Source: Paenibacillus pasadenensis (lineage in GTDB: Bacteria > Bacillota > Bacilli > Paenibacillales > Paenibacillaceae). From it: a stretch of 64,000 nt of DNA. Below the pieces are notes generated by a model that ran no database searches, had not been told where the DNA came from, and was given only the letters and a program-made list of their open reading frames with translations. Shown one piece after another: positions 1 to 9,555 of this stretch. Made by a program: the position numbers and the translations under genes. The first letter of the stretch is position 1; each line of letters begins with the position of its first letter. The DNA is taken from positions 104,954 to 168,953 of the forward strand of contig NZ_JAMBOT010000008.1 of assembly GCF_023715725.1 (NCBI RefSeq), in the 5' to 3' direction.

Positions 1-2
1 TT

Positions 3-3000
3 TCATCTCAACTCATCATCTAAAGGTACAATAACCTCATCAAGTGTTTTTCTCCACTGGCGTTTCATTTCCGGTCCATACTTCAATGGTTTTGCATCGG
101 GGTGTACGGCTTTATATTTATCAAATTGCTTGCTGTTGATGATTCCACCAATATTCGGAATAGGCTCTTTTCCTATCTCATACTGGATCGCTGATAGATG
201 CAGCTCACTTTCTTCCACAAACCAAGTACTTGCGAATTCCTCAATCGCTTTATTGTAAGATTCAGTGAAGAAACGACGTTTAACTGCAAGAATGTCTTCA
301 TCTGGAGCTATTTCTTTGGAATCAATCGCATTTAAAATTGCACGATAGACATCTTTAACAATTTCCGACTTCTTCATTTTTTGGAGTGCCTTTTCGATCT
401 CATCACGAATATTCTGGTTATTGGCCGAGTACGTTTCTAATAGTTGATCAATATAGGTTGAGTCAATGTCATAGAGTTTAATTGCATTTTCCCCATAGAA
501 TTCAATGCCTGAGAAGTCCGGTTCTGGCCCTTCCGGGTCCCCTTCAACTTCTGCTTTTAATGATCCCTTAACCGTGTTGTACAACCCAATATATTCTTCT
601 AAGGTTTTCACCTGTTCTTGAAGTGCTGTTGAGCTCTCCACTTCATCATTATAATCATCGTACGTAACTAAGGCTTCGAAAGCATTGTTTAACTCTTGGA
701 ACGCTTTCACAAACTCAATCCGGATATCAAGTGGCGAGTGCTCGTCAATATTGTTTGGAGTGGGTACCAGCGTTACTAATGTTTTGTGAGCCTTTTTAAA
801 ACGATTTTTAGATTCTTTATAAGTTGGGTAAACTAGATTAGATTCCTCTTGTTCTTTTGAGTATAACTTCGTGGCATCCGCTACATTTCGCTCCATTGTT
901 GCAGGTTTACGGAATGTCACAATTAATCCTTTTGTTTTTCCTGGATAGGTACGATTAGTCCGAGAAAAAGCTTGAATCAAATTGGCATAGCTCAAATTTC
1001 GATCCACAAATAATGTTTGGATCGTCGGGGCATCGAATCCAGTCAATAAGCGGTCCACGACAATGACCAGATCAATTTGTTTTCCAAACTCTTTGAATTC
1101 TGCCTTTTTACGAGCTAATCGATTGTTGATATCTCCATTGTATCGTTCAATATCTTCAATCGACCAAGCCGTATTATAATACTCGTTATATTCCTTGATG
1201 ATTTCCTTCATTTCATCTTGAATTTGTTTGGCATTATCCTCGTTTTCTTGTGTCGAATAGGTGATGGTAATTCGGGGGAAATCTGGATCCTCAATCGTAC
1301 GCCCCGTCCGAATCGGTTGTCCAGCAAATTCTTTGGCCAACCACTCTGGATCTTTTGTCATTTCTTTAATTGCTTTATAGTAGCGTTTCGCCATTTCAAT
1401 CGAGCTAGTTGTTAAGATTGCAGACTTTTGTGGGCGACCGTTTTGGAAATCGAATTTGATATAAGCATTATCTGGCCTGAAGATCTTATGAATGACTTTT
1501 TGGATGTGCTCATCACTTTCATAAGTAGATGGTTCAATATATCCTTCCTTCTCTAATCCATCCATTTGATCGATCATCTCATTGATTTCATCATCACTAA
1601 GATCGACGTACTTTTCAATTTGACGCAACTGCTTGAAAATATAATTATTTAATGAGGTTGGTTCAATCGTATCATCATGCTCTACCTGGAACCCTAAGAC
1701 TGCCTTATCATCTAACGCGTTCTTAATGGTATAGGTGTGCAGGACTTCTCCATATTGATCATGCGTGGTGCGAGCTAATTGTCCTTTAGCTTGCTTTTTA
1801 TTTACATCAAATATCGGTGTACCTGTAAATCCAAACCACGTGGAATTCGGAAAGAACTTCTTGATTGCTTCCATCCCTTCGGAACTTAACGCTCTGTGGC
1901 ACTCATCCACGATAAAGACAATATGTTGCCCCAATAGTTTCTTAAAACGCTGAGTGCCTTTTTGCTCTTCCAATTTTTGCGCATAGCTTAAGGCAGCCTC
2001 TAACTTTTGGCGAGTGGTAATAATCACTGTATTAGAATTAGCATCCGATAGCAGGGTTTCACTTAATTCCTTTGCACTTCCGGTTCCTACAATTAAGCTG
2101 TTTGATCTGGCATTACCAGAGGAAATACCGGTATTAAACTCGGAAGCAAACTTAGTGAATTCGGATGTCGTTTGACTATCTAAGTCTTTGCGGTCAATCA
2201 GCATAATGGTACGATCCACACCTGATTTTCGAGCCAATAACTTCGTAGACACAAAGCTAGTCAACGTTTTCCCTGAACCTGTCGCATGCCACACATATCC
2301 TGATTCATGCTTCATGGCAGACGTAAATAAAGCCTCAATCGCATGGATTTGATAAGGATGTAATACCATTAAAACCTTATTGTCTTGATCCTCACTAACA
2401 ATTGTATAATTAGCGATTAACCGGTGTGCATCAGGTATGTTTAAGACTTGTTTTACAAACTCATAAAGATTTTCAACTTTTCGATTGTCTGTTGTACGCC
2501 AGCTAAAGACAAACTTTCTGTGCATGTCCTTTGGCATTGCATTTGCAAAATATCGGGTCGTTTGTTCGTTGGAAATGACAAATAACTGAAGAGTAGAAAA
2601 GATATTGTTCCTAAACATCCCTTCTTCTCCGTATTTCTTGATTTGATTAAAGGCTTGAAATACGCCGTCTTTAGCGGTGACCTGTTTCAATTCAATTTGA
2701 ACAATAGGCAGCCCATTGATTAAAAGTGTCACGTCAAATCGACGATCACGATCCTCTATGTTTGCCCTTTTTTTCGCGATCTGATGAACAACTTCATATG
2801 TAGAGATTCCACCACCAATGTCTTGATTGGAATACAACACCAATGACATTGATCCTAGGGACACATCTTCACGTTCGATTGTTATACGAGAAATCCCATT
2901 CTCCCCTTTGAGCCATTTAGCCGCATCAAAGGGGGTCTTTGTTTTAGAGAGTAATTCTGTCTTTATAGACTCAAATTCCTTATCAGAGATGGGTTGTTCC

Positions 3001-3167
3001 CCTATTTCTGATAAGTTATTTTGTGTAATCTTTTGACGTAAGTTATTCCAAAGGTCTTCTTCGGATTTTAAATCCGGGCGATAATTCCACTGATTATGAC
3101 CTTCCCCTAACACTTCGATTAGGCGACGTTCTACTTCAGCTTCATCGTTATGTGGTATCTTTGTCAC
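3..3167 (-). CDS. hsdR: Type I restriction enzyme, R subunit (HsdR)
   Basis: Motor and nuclease subunit of a type I restriction-modification complex. With HsdM and HsdS it translocates unmodified DNA using ATP and cuts it at a distance. The 1054-residue protein has the expected order. An N-terminal PD-(D/E)xK-type nuclease region has Asp145 and the ELK triplet at 159-161. A superfamily 2 helicase core follows, with Walker A GSGKT at 297-301, a DECH box near 420 and a later helicase motif in QAFSRTNRT. A helical C-terminal region ends the protein. Length is normal for the family and the gene is complete, with its stop at the window edge. It is last in the operon, 23 bases after hsdS. Codon use is AT-rich compared with genes beyond 7.8 kb, which suggests horizontal acquisition. 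Confidence 0.96.
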   Translation of the reverse strand: MTKIPHNDEAEVERRLIEVLGEGHNQWNYRPDLKSEEDLWNNLRQKITQNNLSEIGEQPISDKEFESIKTELLSKTKTPFDAAKWLKGENGISRITIEREDVSLGSMSLVLYSNQDIGGGISTYEVVHQIAKKRANIEDRDRRFDVTLLINGLPIVQIELKQVTAKDGVFQAFNQIKKYGEEGMFRNNIFSTLQLFVISNEQTTRYFANAMPKDMHRKFVFSWRTTDNRKVENLYEFVKQVLNIPDAHRLIANYTIVSEDQDNKVLMVLHPYQIHAIEALFTSAMKHESGYVWHATGSGKTLTSFVSTKLLARKSGVDRTIMLIDRKDLDSQTTSEFTKFASEFNTGISSGNARSNSLIVGTGSAKELSETLLSDANSNTVIITTRQKLEAALSYAQKLEEQKGTQRFKKLLGQHIVFIVDECHRALSSEGMEAIKKFFPNSTWFGFTGTPIFDVNKKQAKGQLARTTHDQYGEVLHTYTIKNALDDKAVLGFQVEHDDTIEPTSLNNYIFKQLRQIEKYVDLSDDEINEMIDQMDGLEKEGYIEPSTYESDEHIQKVIHKIFRPDNAYIKFDFQNGRPQKSAILTTSSIEMAKRYYKAIKEMTKDPEWLAKEFAGQPIRTGRTIEDPDFPRITITYSTQENEDNAKQIQDEMKEIIKEYNEYYNTAWSIEDIERYNGDINNRLARKKAEFKEFGKQIDLVIVVDRLLTGFDAPTIQTLFVDRNLSYANLIQAFSRTNRTYPGKTKGLIVTFRKPATMERNVADATKLYSKEQEESNLVYPTYKESKNRFKKAHKTLVTLVPTPNNIDEHSPLDIRIEFVKAFQELNNAFEALVTYDDYNDEVESSTALQEQVKTLEEYIGLYNTVKGSLKAEVEGDPEGPEPDFSGIEFYGENAIKLYDIDSTYIDQLLETYSANNQNIRDEIEKALQKMKKSEIVKDVYRAILNAIDSKEIAPDEDILAVKRRFFTESYNKAIEEFASTWFVEESELHLSAIQYEIGKEPIPNIGGIINSKQFDKYKAVHPDAKPLKYGPEMKRQWRKTLDEVIVPLDDELR

Positions 3168-3190
3168 ATTACTCCCTCCCTTCTATTGGT

Positions 3191-4465
3191 TTAGACAAAC
3201 ATCTTTTGAAGGAATGCTTTTTTTGTTTCTTTTAAGGCGTCTAACTCACGCTGATGAAGGGTGATGAGGTGGTCGATATCGGCAAATACTATTCCGATTT
3301 GCGACTGCTCCTGCGCCGAATTCGGATAGCATATTGTTGTTTTGGCTAGATTCGTCCGGCTTATCGAGAGGACCTTAATTCCCTGCATGATCGGTAGCAA
3401 TTGTTGACGATATGATGGTGAGTTCATATAGTATCCTAAAAAACTTGGCTGCATTTTTATCTTAGGTCTGCAAGCTATTGTGTGTAATCCTGATACTACA
3501 GGAATGCTTGTAATTCCTGCTATTTCAGTAGCTTTGCCAACCGTTGCATCCTCGGCGGCATCGGCAAACAGCACATCACCGTTTTGGAGAAGATGTCTCT
3601 GATAATCTGAAACCTCCGCTCCTGTAATGAACGGAATCACATCTTTGCCGCAATCAGTAACGGCACCATATTTAATGAGAATATCGCCGTAATGGATATT
3701 CTTTATTTTTCCGACATCATAGTTCAAATCGGCTCTTGAAAGAGTGTTGCTCGGTATCGGATCGAACACTGAATCAAACCTACGCTGTTCCCAATCGCCA
3801 GTAAACCCTGGAAAGCGAACTTCCGGCACGGTCTCCCCTTCTCTTGGAAACATTTTTTGCAAGAAACCCTGTTTTGTTTGTTTGAGGGTGGTTAACTCAC
3901 GCTGATGAAGGGTGATAATATCGTCGAAAGTCTTAAAGATTATACCAATTTGTTTCTGCTCTTTTAAATTAGGTATTGGTATTTGTAATCTATTGAAATC
4001 ATATAAATTATAGTTACTTCTTCCATCACCAGTCGACATTTTTAACGCCCAATTCTTATGTTTTACAGTATTGAAGAAGGTAGCAAGATAATCTGAATCT
4101 AAAATGTCTTTGTTAGGACGTGTATTAATCGTTGCAAAACCAATAGCACCGTCTTCCCTGTCTCCTATAACGGCCGAAGTACCAATATCACCTGTATGAA
4201 CTGTAACCACGTCGCCTTTTTTTAATCTTCGAGTAGTGTTCTTCTCTGCGAAAGCTTCATCCAAATGAATAGGATTTTCTGCAAACTCAAATCTACCCTC
4301 TTTTATATCAGAATTTCTAATCAGTAATGTTCCATCTTCACGGTAATTCTCGGTCATTGATGTTACTAATCCAATAAATACCTTTGAAACTTCGGTAATC
4401 TCACGCTGTTCCCAAGCGTTAGCAAATCCCGCAAATCTAATTTCTGGTGTCTGCTTATTTTTCAC
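3191..4465 (-). CDS. hsdS: Type I restriction enzyme, specificity subunit (HsdS)
   Basis: DNA-recognition subunit of the type I system, setting the bipartite target for methylation and cleavage. The 424 residues hold two target-recognition domains, each followed by a coiled-coil conserved region. The two conserved regions are close copies, each built around ITLHQREL followed by LK.TK..FLQKMF, near residues 180-205 and at the C-terminus. This internal symmetry is typical of two-TRD HsdS proteins and also offers short DNA repeats for domain swapping. The start overlaps the end of hsdM by 11 bases, implying translational coupling. No inverted second full-length hsdS is present, so a classic inversion shufflon is not visible. 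Confidence 0.95.
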   Translation of the reverse strand: MKNKQTPEIRFAGFANAWEQREITEVSKVFIGLVTSMTENYREDGTLLIRNSDIKEGRFEFAENPIHLDEAFAEKNTTRRLKKGDVVTVHTGDIGTSAVIGDREDGAIGFATINTRPNKDILDSDYLATFFNTVKHKNWALKMSTGDGRSNYNLYDFNRLQIPIPNLKEQKQIGIIFKTFDDIITLHQRELTTLKQTKQGFLQKMFPREGETVPEVRFPGFTGDWEQRRFDSVFDPIPSNTLSRADLNYDVGKIKNIHYGDILIKYGAVTDCGKDVIPFITGAEVSDYQRHLLQNGDVLFADAAEDATVGKATEIAGITSIPVVSGLHTIACRPKIKMQPSFLGYYMNSPSYRQQLLPIMQGIKVLSISRTNLAKTTICYPNSAQEQSQIGIVFADIDHLITLHQRELDALKETKKAFLQKMFV

Positions 4466-6047
4466 GATTAAACACCTCTAATGCACCTTTGATCCATTCA
4501 GCGTTATCTTCATCAGATTGCAGCGAAGAAATCATATCATACAAGCTAGACGCCAGTTGTGCTTTTTCTTTTCGAATTTCTTGAATTGATGAGCCGATTA
4601 CAGCCATATCAACAGGCTCTTCTTCTTCAAAGGTATTTACATACCTAGGGATGTTCAAATTGAAGTCATTCTCTTTGATTTCCTCAAAGGTAGCAAGATG
4701 GGCATACTTCTCTACATCTTCACGTTTCATATACGTTTCGACAATCTTATCAATATTTTCTTTCGAGAGTTTATTTTGGTTTTTTCCCTTTATAAACTCA
4801 TTACTTGCATCGATAAATAACACGTCACGAGTGGTGCGATTTTTCTTAAGAATGATGACTGTCGTTGGAATCGATGTCCCAAAGAACAAGTTTGCTGGCA
4901 TCCCGATTACGGCATATATACTGCCATTCTCTAATAATTTCTTACGAATTACACCTTCTGCAGCTCCACGGAACAGCACACCATGCGGTAAGACGATCGC
5001 CATTGTTCCCGAATCCTTCAAATGGTAGAACCCATGTAAAAGAAAAGAAAAATCTGCTTTGGATTTAGGTGCTAACTTCCCGTAACGATTGAAACGAGAA
5101 TCATCTAAAAAGGTTTCATCGGCGGACCATTCTGCAGAGTATGGTGGATTCATAAGGACAGCATCAAAGGTGTAAGGCTCATCTGTTGGCCAGTCTTTGT
5201 TGAGTGTATCCCCATTGCGTAATCGCATATCTTCTTTATTTACACCATGCAAGATCAGGTTCATCTTCGCCAGATTGTAGGTTGTGGTATTCAGTTCTTG
5301 TCCATGGTATTTGACACTCTCTGGGTGATTAATATAATTTCGAATGTTCAACATTAAGGAACCGGATCCCATGGTTGGGTCAAATACGCTAAACAGTTTC
5401 TTATCCTCTTTTCCCATTGCAGCAATACGAGCCATCATGTCAGATACTTCATGAGGGGTATAGAACTCTCCAGCTTTCTTACCAGCTTCAGATGCGAATT
5501 GACCAATCAAAAACTCATAAGCATCCCCAATGACATCTCCATCATGTCCCAGCACATTGACATCATTTAGCTTTTTCAAAACTTCTGTAATGGTAATGTT
5601 TCGCTGTTGATCATCTGATCCCAGTTTTTTCGATTTCAAATCAACATCATCAAACAACCCATTGAATTGATCATACTTCGTAGATAAATCAATAAATGCT
5701 TTATTCAGATCATTAAGCTGAAACGTGTTTTGTTTCGCTTGACTGGTTAAGACATTGAATAAATAATCTGGTTCAATATCATAGCCCAAAGTATCGACTA
5801 ACGTTTCAATTAAGTCATTTTTTATATCTTCATCGGCTAAAGAATCCCTATACAATTGAGTCTGTTTTTCTTGAGTGTCGTATTCTTCTAGCAATTCATC
5901 TGATATTTCAACAACTTTTTGTAGTAACTTATCGGATAAGTACTTGTAAAAAATCAATCCTAATAAGTAGTTTTTATATTCAGATGCGTCCATTTTGCTT
6001 CGCAAGCTGTCTGCGGCACTAAATAATTTTGAGTTTAATTCAGCCAT
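4455..6047 (-). CDS. hsdM: Type I restriction enzyme, methyltransferase subunit (HsdM)
   Basis: N6-adenine DNA methyltransferase subunit that protects host DNA and is needed for restriction. The 530-residue protein has the N-terminal HsdM helical domain (residues 1-140), then the SAM-binding motif FDPTMGSGS at 222-230 and the catalytic motif NPPY at 300-303, in the order of gamma-class enzymes. A short C-terminal tail follows. It is the first intact gene of the hsdM-hsdS-hsdR operon. Upstream, 22 bases away, lies a truncated HsdS-like reading frame cut by an IS30 element, so the original promoter may be displaced. Whether the operon is still expressed cannot be told from sequence alone. Confidence 0.96.
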   Translation of the reverse strand: MAELNSKLFSAADSLRSKMDASEYKNYLLGLIFYKYLSDKLLQKVVEISDELLEEYDTQEKQTQLYRDSLADEDIKNDLIETLVDTLGYDIEPDYLFNVLTSQAKQNTFQLNDLNKAFIDLSTKYDQFNGLFDDVDLKSKKLGSDDQQRNITITEVLKKLNDVNVLGHDGDVIGDAYEFLIGQFASEAGKKAGEFYTPHEVSDMMARIAAMGKEDKKLFSVFDPTMGSGSLMLNIRNYINHPESVKYHGQELNTTTYNLAKMNLILHGVNKEDMRLRNGDTLNKDWPTDEPYTFDAVLMNPPYSAEWSADETFLDDSRFNRYGKLAPKSKADFSFLLHGFYHLKDSGTMAIVLPHGVLFRGAAEGVIRKKLLENGSIYAVIGMPANLFFGTSIPTTVIILKKNRTTRDVLFIDASNEFIKGKNQNKLSKENIDKIVETYMKREDVEKYAHLATFEEIKENDFNLNIPRYVNTFEEEEPVDMAVIGSSIQEIRKEKAQLASSLYDMISSLQSDEDNAEWIKGALEVFNREK

Positions 6048-6069
6048 ATTGTTTCCCCCACTTTTCCTA

Positions 6070-6606
6070 TTATCGATCTAATTGCTTCAATACTTCTAAA
6101 AAAAGTTGCTCCTCAAGCTCTGCTTGTTTCTTTGCCAAAGCTTGGCGCTTTCTCAAAGACAAATAAGCCTTTCCAATTATCTTTTGCTTCTCAACGCTGG
6201 GTAGTTCGATTTCTAACTCCTTCAATATTGCTGGAGTTAACTTAGGTACGGTACTTCCTTGCATAAAAATCGCCATTTGCCTTTTAATTGAATGCGATTC
6301 ATTCAGCGCATAACATAAGTAGTTGCTATCCAGTTGATTGTATTCAATAATGAGTTTGGCAAAGTTTTGGTTAATGATTTCCCCCTTGTTCAAGTCACTC
6401 ACAATTCCTGCCTTGGAACTAACAAAGCTAAAAACAACATCTCCGGTATTGCTTAGATATCCGTCATCAAGCATTGAGTTTCCAATGTAAGAATTTGGTT
6501 GTGATTCTATAAATGAGCCATCTAAGTCATTAATTAAATTGGATCCACGCTGCCAGGAACAATACGGATCGGCAAAATAGAAGTTCAGCTTAAGCTCTTG
6601 CTCCAA
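6070..6606 (-). pseudogene. Truncated half-length HsdS-like gene fused to an IS30 tail
   Basis: The open frame reads 178 residues but is a chimera. Residues 1 to about 23 (EQELKLNFYFADPY..WQRGSN) match the C-terminal part of an IS30-family transposase. From about residue 24 on (plus-strand position about 6537 downward) the sequence is the end of a small single-TRD specificity protein. It has a GDVVFSF segment, the QGSTVPKLTPAILKELEIELP stretch typical of the end of a TRD, and a lysine/glutamate-rich coiled coil (ALAKKQAELEEQLF). Small one-TRD S-like proteins encoded just before hsdM are known in Firmicute type I loci. This one appears to have lost its N-terminal part to the IS insertion. The ATG is supplied by the IS, so a fusion protein could in principle be made, but function is doubtful. 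Confidence 0.7.
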
Positions 6607-7416
6607 GAAGCTGTAGCAGACAAATTCCTTTCCACGATCGGTCCTTGCACTCTTAAACGTGCCTTTCGGAAAGCGAGCGACGACTTCTTTTCACGGCCTG
6701 TTCCATCGAAGAAGCTGAGCGATCCACCATACGAACTCCGATGTACATTCGTGTTTTACGCTCGACAAACGTAGCCACGCAGGCCTTGCTCGTTCCACGA
6801 CCGGAAACGACCGTATCCAACTCCCAATGACCAAATGTCGTTCGCCCTTCCACCTCTTCCGGGCGTTCATGAATGGAGGTTCCCATGGCAAATTTCCCAC
6901 GTGTTTCTGCAGGTTCATGGCGTTTTCCTTTATGTCGAAGCAAGCTTAGATCTTTCCTGACGATTCGTCCCTGGTAGATCCAACGGTAGATCGTTTTGAA
7001 GCAAATGATGAACGTCCCCTCCGCCTTAATCCGGGCTTCGATTTGCTCTGGAGATAACGTTTCATAAAGCTTTTCGCTAATGTCTCGCGCTAGCGCTTCC
7101 GTATAGCTTCCCTTTGGCTGACTTGCCCTGCGACGCGTCTTGTAGAGGGCATGAGCCTGTCCAGCCTCATACGATTTCGCCGTATTCATACCGCGTTTCA
7201 ACTCCCTGGAAACGGTCGATCCACTTCGCTCCAGTTCCCGAGCGATCTCCCAAATCGACAACCCCTTCTTACGCATCACCTCTAGTTTCGCTCGTTCTAT
7301 TAGGGTAATGTGTGTATAGCTCATGTTGGTTCGACTCCTGTAAAAGTGGTGGTGTGGTAACTTCCATTTTACACGATTCCAACATGGGCTCTATTTATTT
7401 CAAGGTGTTGCACTTG
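6536..7416 (-). mobile_element. Decayed IS30-family insertion sequence, 3' end deleted
   Basis: The upstream end is recognisable as CAAGGTGTTGCACTTGA near 7401-7417, placed as the terminal inverted repeat before an IS30-type transposase. The transposase body runs to about 6540, where it stops after WQRGSN and joins directly to an HsdS fragment. The last part of the transposase and the right inverted repeat are therefore missing, and no target-site duplication can be defined. The element sits between an integrase remnant and the restriction operon. It looks immobile. Confidence 0.75.
6653..7324 (-). pseudogene. IS30-family transposase, frameshifted and truncated
   Basis: The 223-residue frame begins MSYTHITLIERAKLE and has the IS30 N-terminal helix-turn-helix (GLSIWEIARELERSGSTVSR) and the start of the DDE domain (GHWELDTVVSG, where the Asp is catalytic). 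It breaks after MEQAVK at an A-run (plus strand TTTT at 6688-6691). Reading on in the next frame gives FPKGTFKSARTDRGKEF, the second part of the DDE domain with its Asp, continuing into the frame annotated at 6070-6606. One extra base in the A-run explains the shift. Programmed frameshifting is not usual in IS30, and the C-terminus is also missing, so this is best read as a dead gene. Confidence 0.85.
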
Positions 7417-7496
7417 ATATTACATTTCGCGTTTTCAAAAAAACAAACTCCGATATATTCGCTTCCATGATCTCCGGCATACTTCAGCTACAATAT

Positions 7497-7827
7497 TAAT
7501 CAAACAGAACGTCCATGCCAAGATCATTTCAGAACGACTGGGTCATGAAAGTAAACGACAACCATGAACATATATGGTCACGCTCTTCGTACAACTGACC
7601 AATCTCCTGCCGATAAATTCGAATCACTTTCAACATCAACAAAGCTCAAGAACAATAAGAGACGCTCGGGAATATCTCGAGCGTCTCTCCGTTCTTTTCG
7701 GCTCAACTTTTACATCACTTTTACATCAATGCCATTTTCCAGCCACTGTATCACAACTTTTAATGTGCTGTATCATATCGAAAAAACCAATCAGGACAAG
7801 GGGTCTCCATCTCTGTTTAATCCTTAA
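7497..7827 (+). pseudogene. Remnant of a tyrosine site-specific integrase C-terminus
   Basis: Two frames together give the end of a phage/ICE-type tyrosine recombinase. From about 7513 the frame reads NVHAKIISERLGHESKR, then after a one-base shift near 7552-7560 it reads TTMNIYGHALRTTDQSPADKF. The LGH motif followed by the catalytic tyrosine in MNIYGHA is characteristic of this family. Everything before it has gone, apparently because of the IS30 insertion next door. It suggests that the restriction island, or part of it, once arrived on an integrating element. No matching attachment-site repeat could be identified. Confidence 0.65.
7659..7687 (+). terminator. Strong hairpin after the integrase remnant
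   Basis: Perfect 10-base stem GAGACGCTCG / CGAGCGTCTC with a 9-base loop. An outer AAGAAC / GTTCTT pair may extend it. The T-tract after it is weak. It probably once ended the integrase transcript. Confidence 0.55.
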
Positions 7828-9346
7828 CCAACAAAGCCACCGATTCCACATGCACCGTATGCGGAAACATATCCACCGGCTGCACCTCCACCGTCCGGTA
7901 GCCCCCTGCTTCCAGCACTTGCAGATCCCGCGCTAGTGTGGCCGGGTTACAGGATACGTAAACCACTCTCTCCGGCTGCATTTTCAAAATCGTATCTAGC
8001 AGCTGCTCATCGCAGCCTTTGCGCGGCGGGTCAACTACGATGACATCCGGCTTCACGCCTTCCGAACGCCAGCGAGGAATGACAACCTCGGCCGGCCCAG
8101 CCTCAAACGAGGCATTCGCGATGCCGTTCAGCTCGGCATTGCGCTTCGCGTCCTCGATCGCCTCCGGCACAATCTCGACCCCATACACCTGCCCCGCATG
8201 GCGGGCCAGGAACAGCGATATCGTCCCGATGCCGCAATAAGCGTCGATGACATTCTCCTTGCCGGTAAAACCGGCATAGTCAACTGCCGACCGATACAGC
8301 CGCAGCGTCTGCGCCGGATTCACCTGATAGAATGACCTCGCCGAAATGGCAAAACGAATCCCGTCCAGCTCGTCATAAATGACGTCGCTCCCCCAAAGAG
8401 TACGGGTCTCATCGCCAAAAATGACGTTCGTCTGCCGCTTGTTGATGTTCTGCACGATGCTCTTCACCTGCGGCAACGCCTCGCGAATGCCCGTGATCCA
8501 ATCTTCCACGCGCGGAATGCGCGGGCCGTTTGTGACGAGGACAATCATCATCTCGCCGGTGACAAATCCGGTCCGCACGACAACATGGCGCAGAATGCCT
8601 CGCCCGCTCGCTTCGTCATAAGCGGTAATGCCAACGTTTCGGCCGATACGCTTCACCTGACGAACCGCTTCGTCGTTGTTTTCGTGCTGGATGAGGCAAG
8701 CGTCCATATCGACAATGCGGTGCGAGCCGCGCGCGTAAAAGCCGCCGATCAGGCTCCCGGCTGCGCGATTGTCCAGGTCAGCCATTGCCATGCCAATCGG
8801 CACCTGCGCCTTATTGCGGTACCGCCAAGGCTCGTCCATTCCGATCGTCGGATGGACGACGATACCTCCTGCACTTGGCTTGGACTCGTGAGACAGCTCG
8901 GGGCTGTCCGCCTCCCCACTATCTTCGCTGACTAATTGCGACGCTCCAACTACTCCATCTCCATTGCCCGCACCAATCTTGCCATCCCGCACCTCCAGCT
9001 TGCCAATGCGCTGCAGCGTATCAATAACATGCTGGCGTTTCCAGACGAGCTGCGCCTCATAGCTCATATGCTGAAGCTGGCAGCCCCCGCACTGCTTGTA
9101 AATGGGGCAAGGAGCATCGACACGATCCGGGCTCGGCTCCAGCAGCTCCAGCTGTTTGGCGTAGCCATAGGTCTTTTTGACCTTGAGCACCTTGGCCTTC
9201 ACGCGCTCGCCGGGAAGCGCGCCCTGCACAAACAAGGTGAAGCCGTCGTAGCGGCCCACCCCTTCGCCTTCGTGCGTCAGCCCGGTAATATCGAGGGTGA
9301 CGGTATCATTTTTGTTGACGGGCAATGCTTGTTTCATTGTGGTCAT
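7817..9346 (-). CDS. rlmD: 23S rRNA (uracil-C5)-methyltransferase, RlmD/RlmCD family
   Basis: SAM-dependent enzyme that forms 5-methyluridine in 23S rRNA, of the TrmA/RlmD (RumA) family. From the ATG at 9346 (MTTMKQALPVNKND) the product is 509 residues. An N-terminal TRAM domain comes first, then the iron-sulfur cysteine cluster CPIYKQCGGC, a SAM-binding region (NVIDAYCGIGTIS), the motif VVDPPRKGC and the catalytic cysteine motif VYVSCNPATLARDL near the end. A low-complexity stretch of about 44 residues (bases 8861-8992) is inserted between the cluster and HPTIGMDEPWRYRNK, where homologues run straight through. A longer TTG start at 9391 is possible but lacks a ribosome-binding site. Confidence 0.93.
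   Translation of the reverse strand: MTTMKQALPVNKNDTVTLDITGLTHEGEGVGRYDGFTLFVQGALPGERVKAKVLKVKKTYGYAKQLELLEPSPDRVDAPCPIYKQCGGCQLQHMSYEAQLVWKRQHVIDTLQRIGKLEVRDGKIGAGNGDGVVGASQLVSEDSGEADSPELSHESKPSAGGIVVHPTIGMDEPWRYRNKAQVPIGMAMADLDNRAAGSLIGGFYARGSHRIVDMDACLIQHENNDEAVRQVKRIGRNVGITAYDEASGRGILRHVVVRTGFVTGEMMIVLVTNGPRIPRVEDWITGIREALPQVKSIVQNINKRQTNVIFGDETRTLWGSDVIYDELDGIRFAISARSFYQVNPAQTLRLYRSAVDYAGFTGKENVIDAYCGIGTISLFLARHAGQVYGVEIVPEAIEDAKRNAELNGIANASFEAGPAEVVIPRWRSEGVKPDVIVVDPPRKGCDEQLLDTILKMQPERVVYVSCNPATLARDLQVLEAGGYRTVEVQPVDMFPHTVHVESVALLVKD
8861..8992 (-). other. In-frame low-complexity insertion inside rlmD
   Basis: About 44 codons rich in Gly, Ser, Glu and Asp (DGKIGAGNGDGVVGASQLV onward) interrupt an otherwise conserved region of the methyltransferase. 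The reading frame is kept and conserved sequence resumes at HPTIGMDEPW. Known family members normally have only a few residues here; this comparison is from memory and was not run. Confidence 0.5.
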
Positions 9347-9555
9347 CCGTTCTCTATGAGTAGTGAAGGCCCGCAGGGAAGCTCGCTCCAAGGCAAGTTC
9401 CGGCAGGCCGTTAAGGTTAAACGTAAATGGAAGCTGTTCAATCTGCCACCTTCACTAAGTATATCAAAATCGGGCACGCACCGGTTACAAGAACCTCGTG
9501 CAAGAATTGTGCAGGTTAAATTTAAAGGGTATTAAAGATTAATTTTGTTGTTCAA

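Noticed and set aside
6653..7324. Programmed frameshifting in the IS30 transposase
   Set aside because: IS30 elements normally use a single frame, and the element also lacks its end, so decay is the simpler reading.
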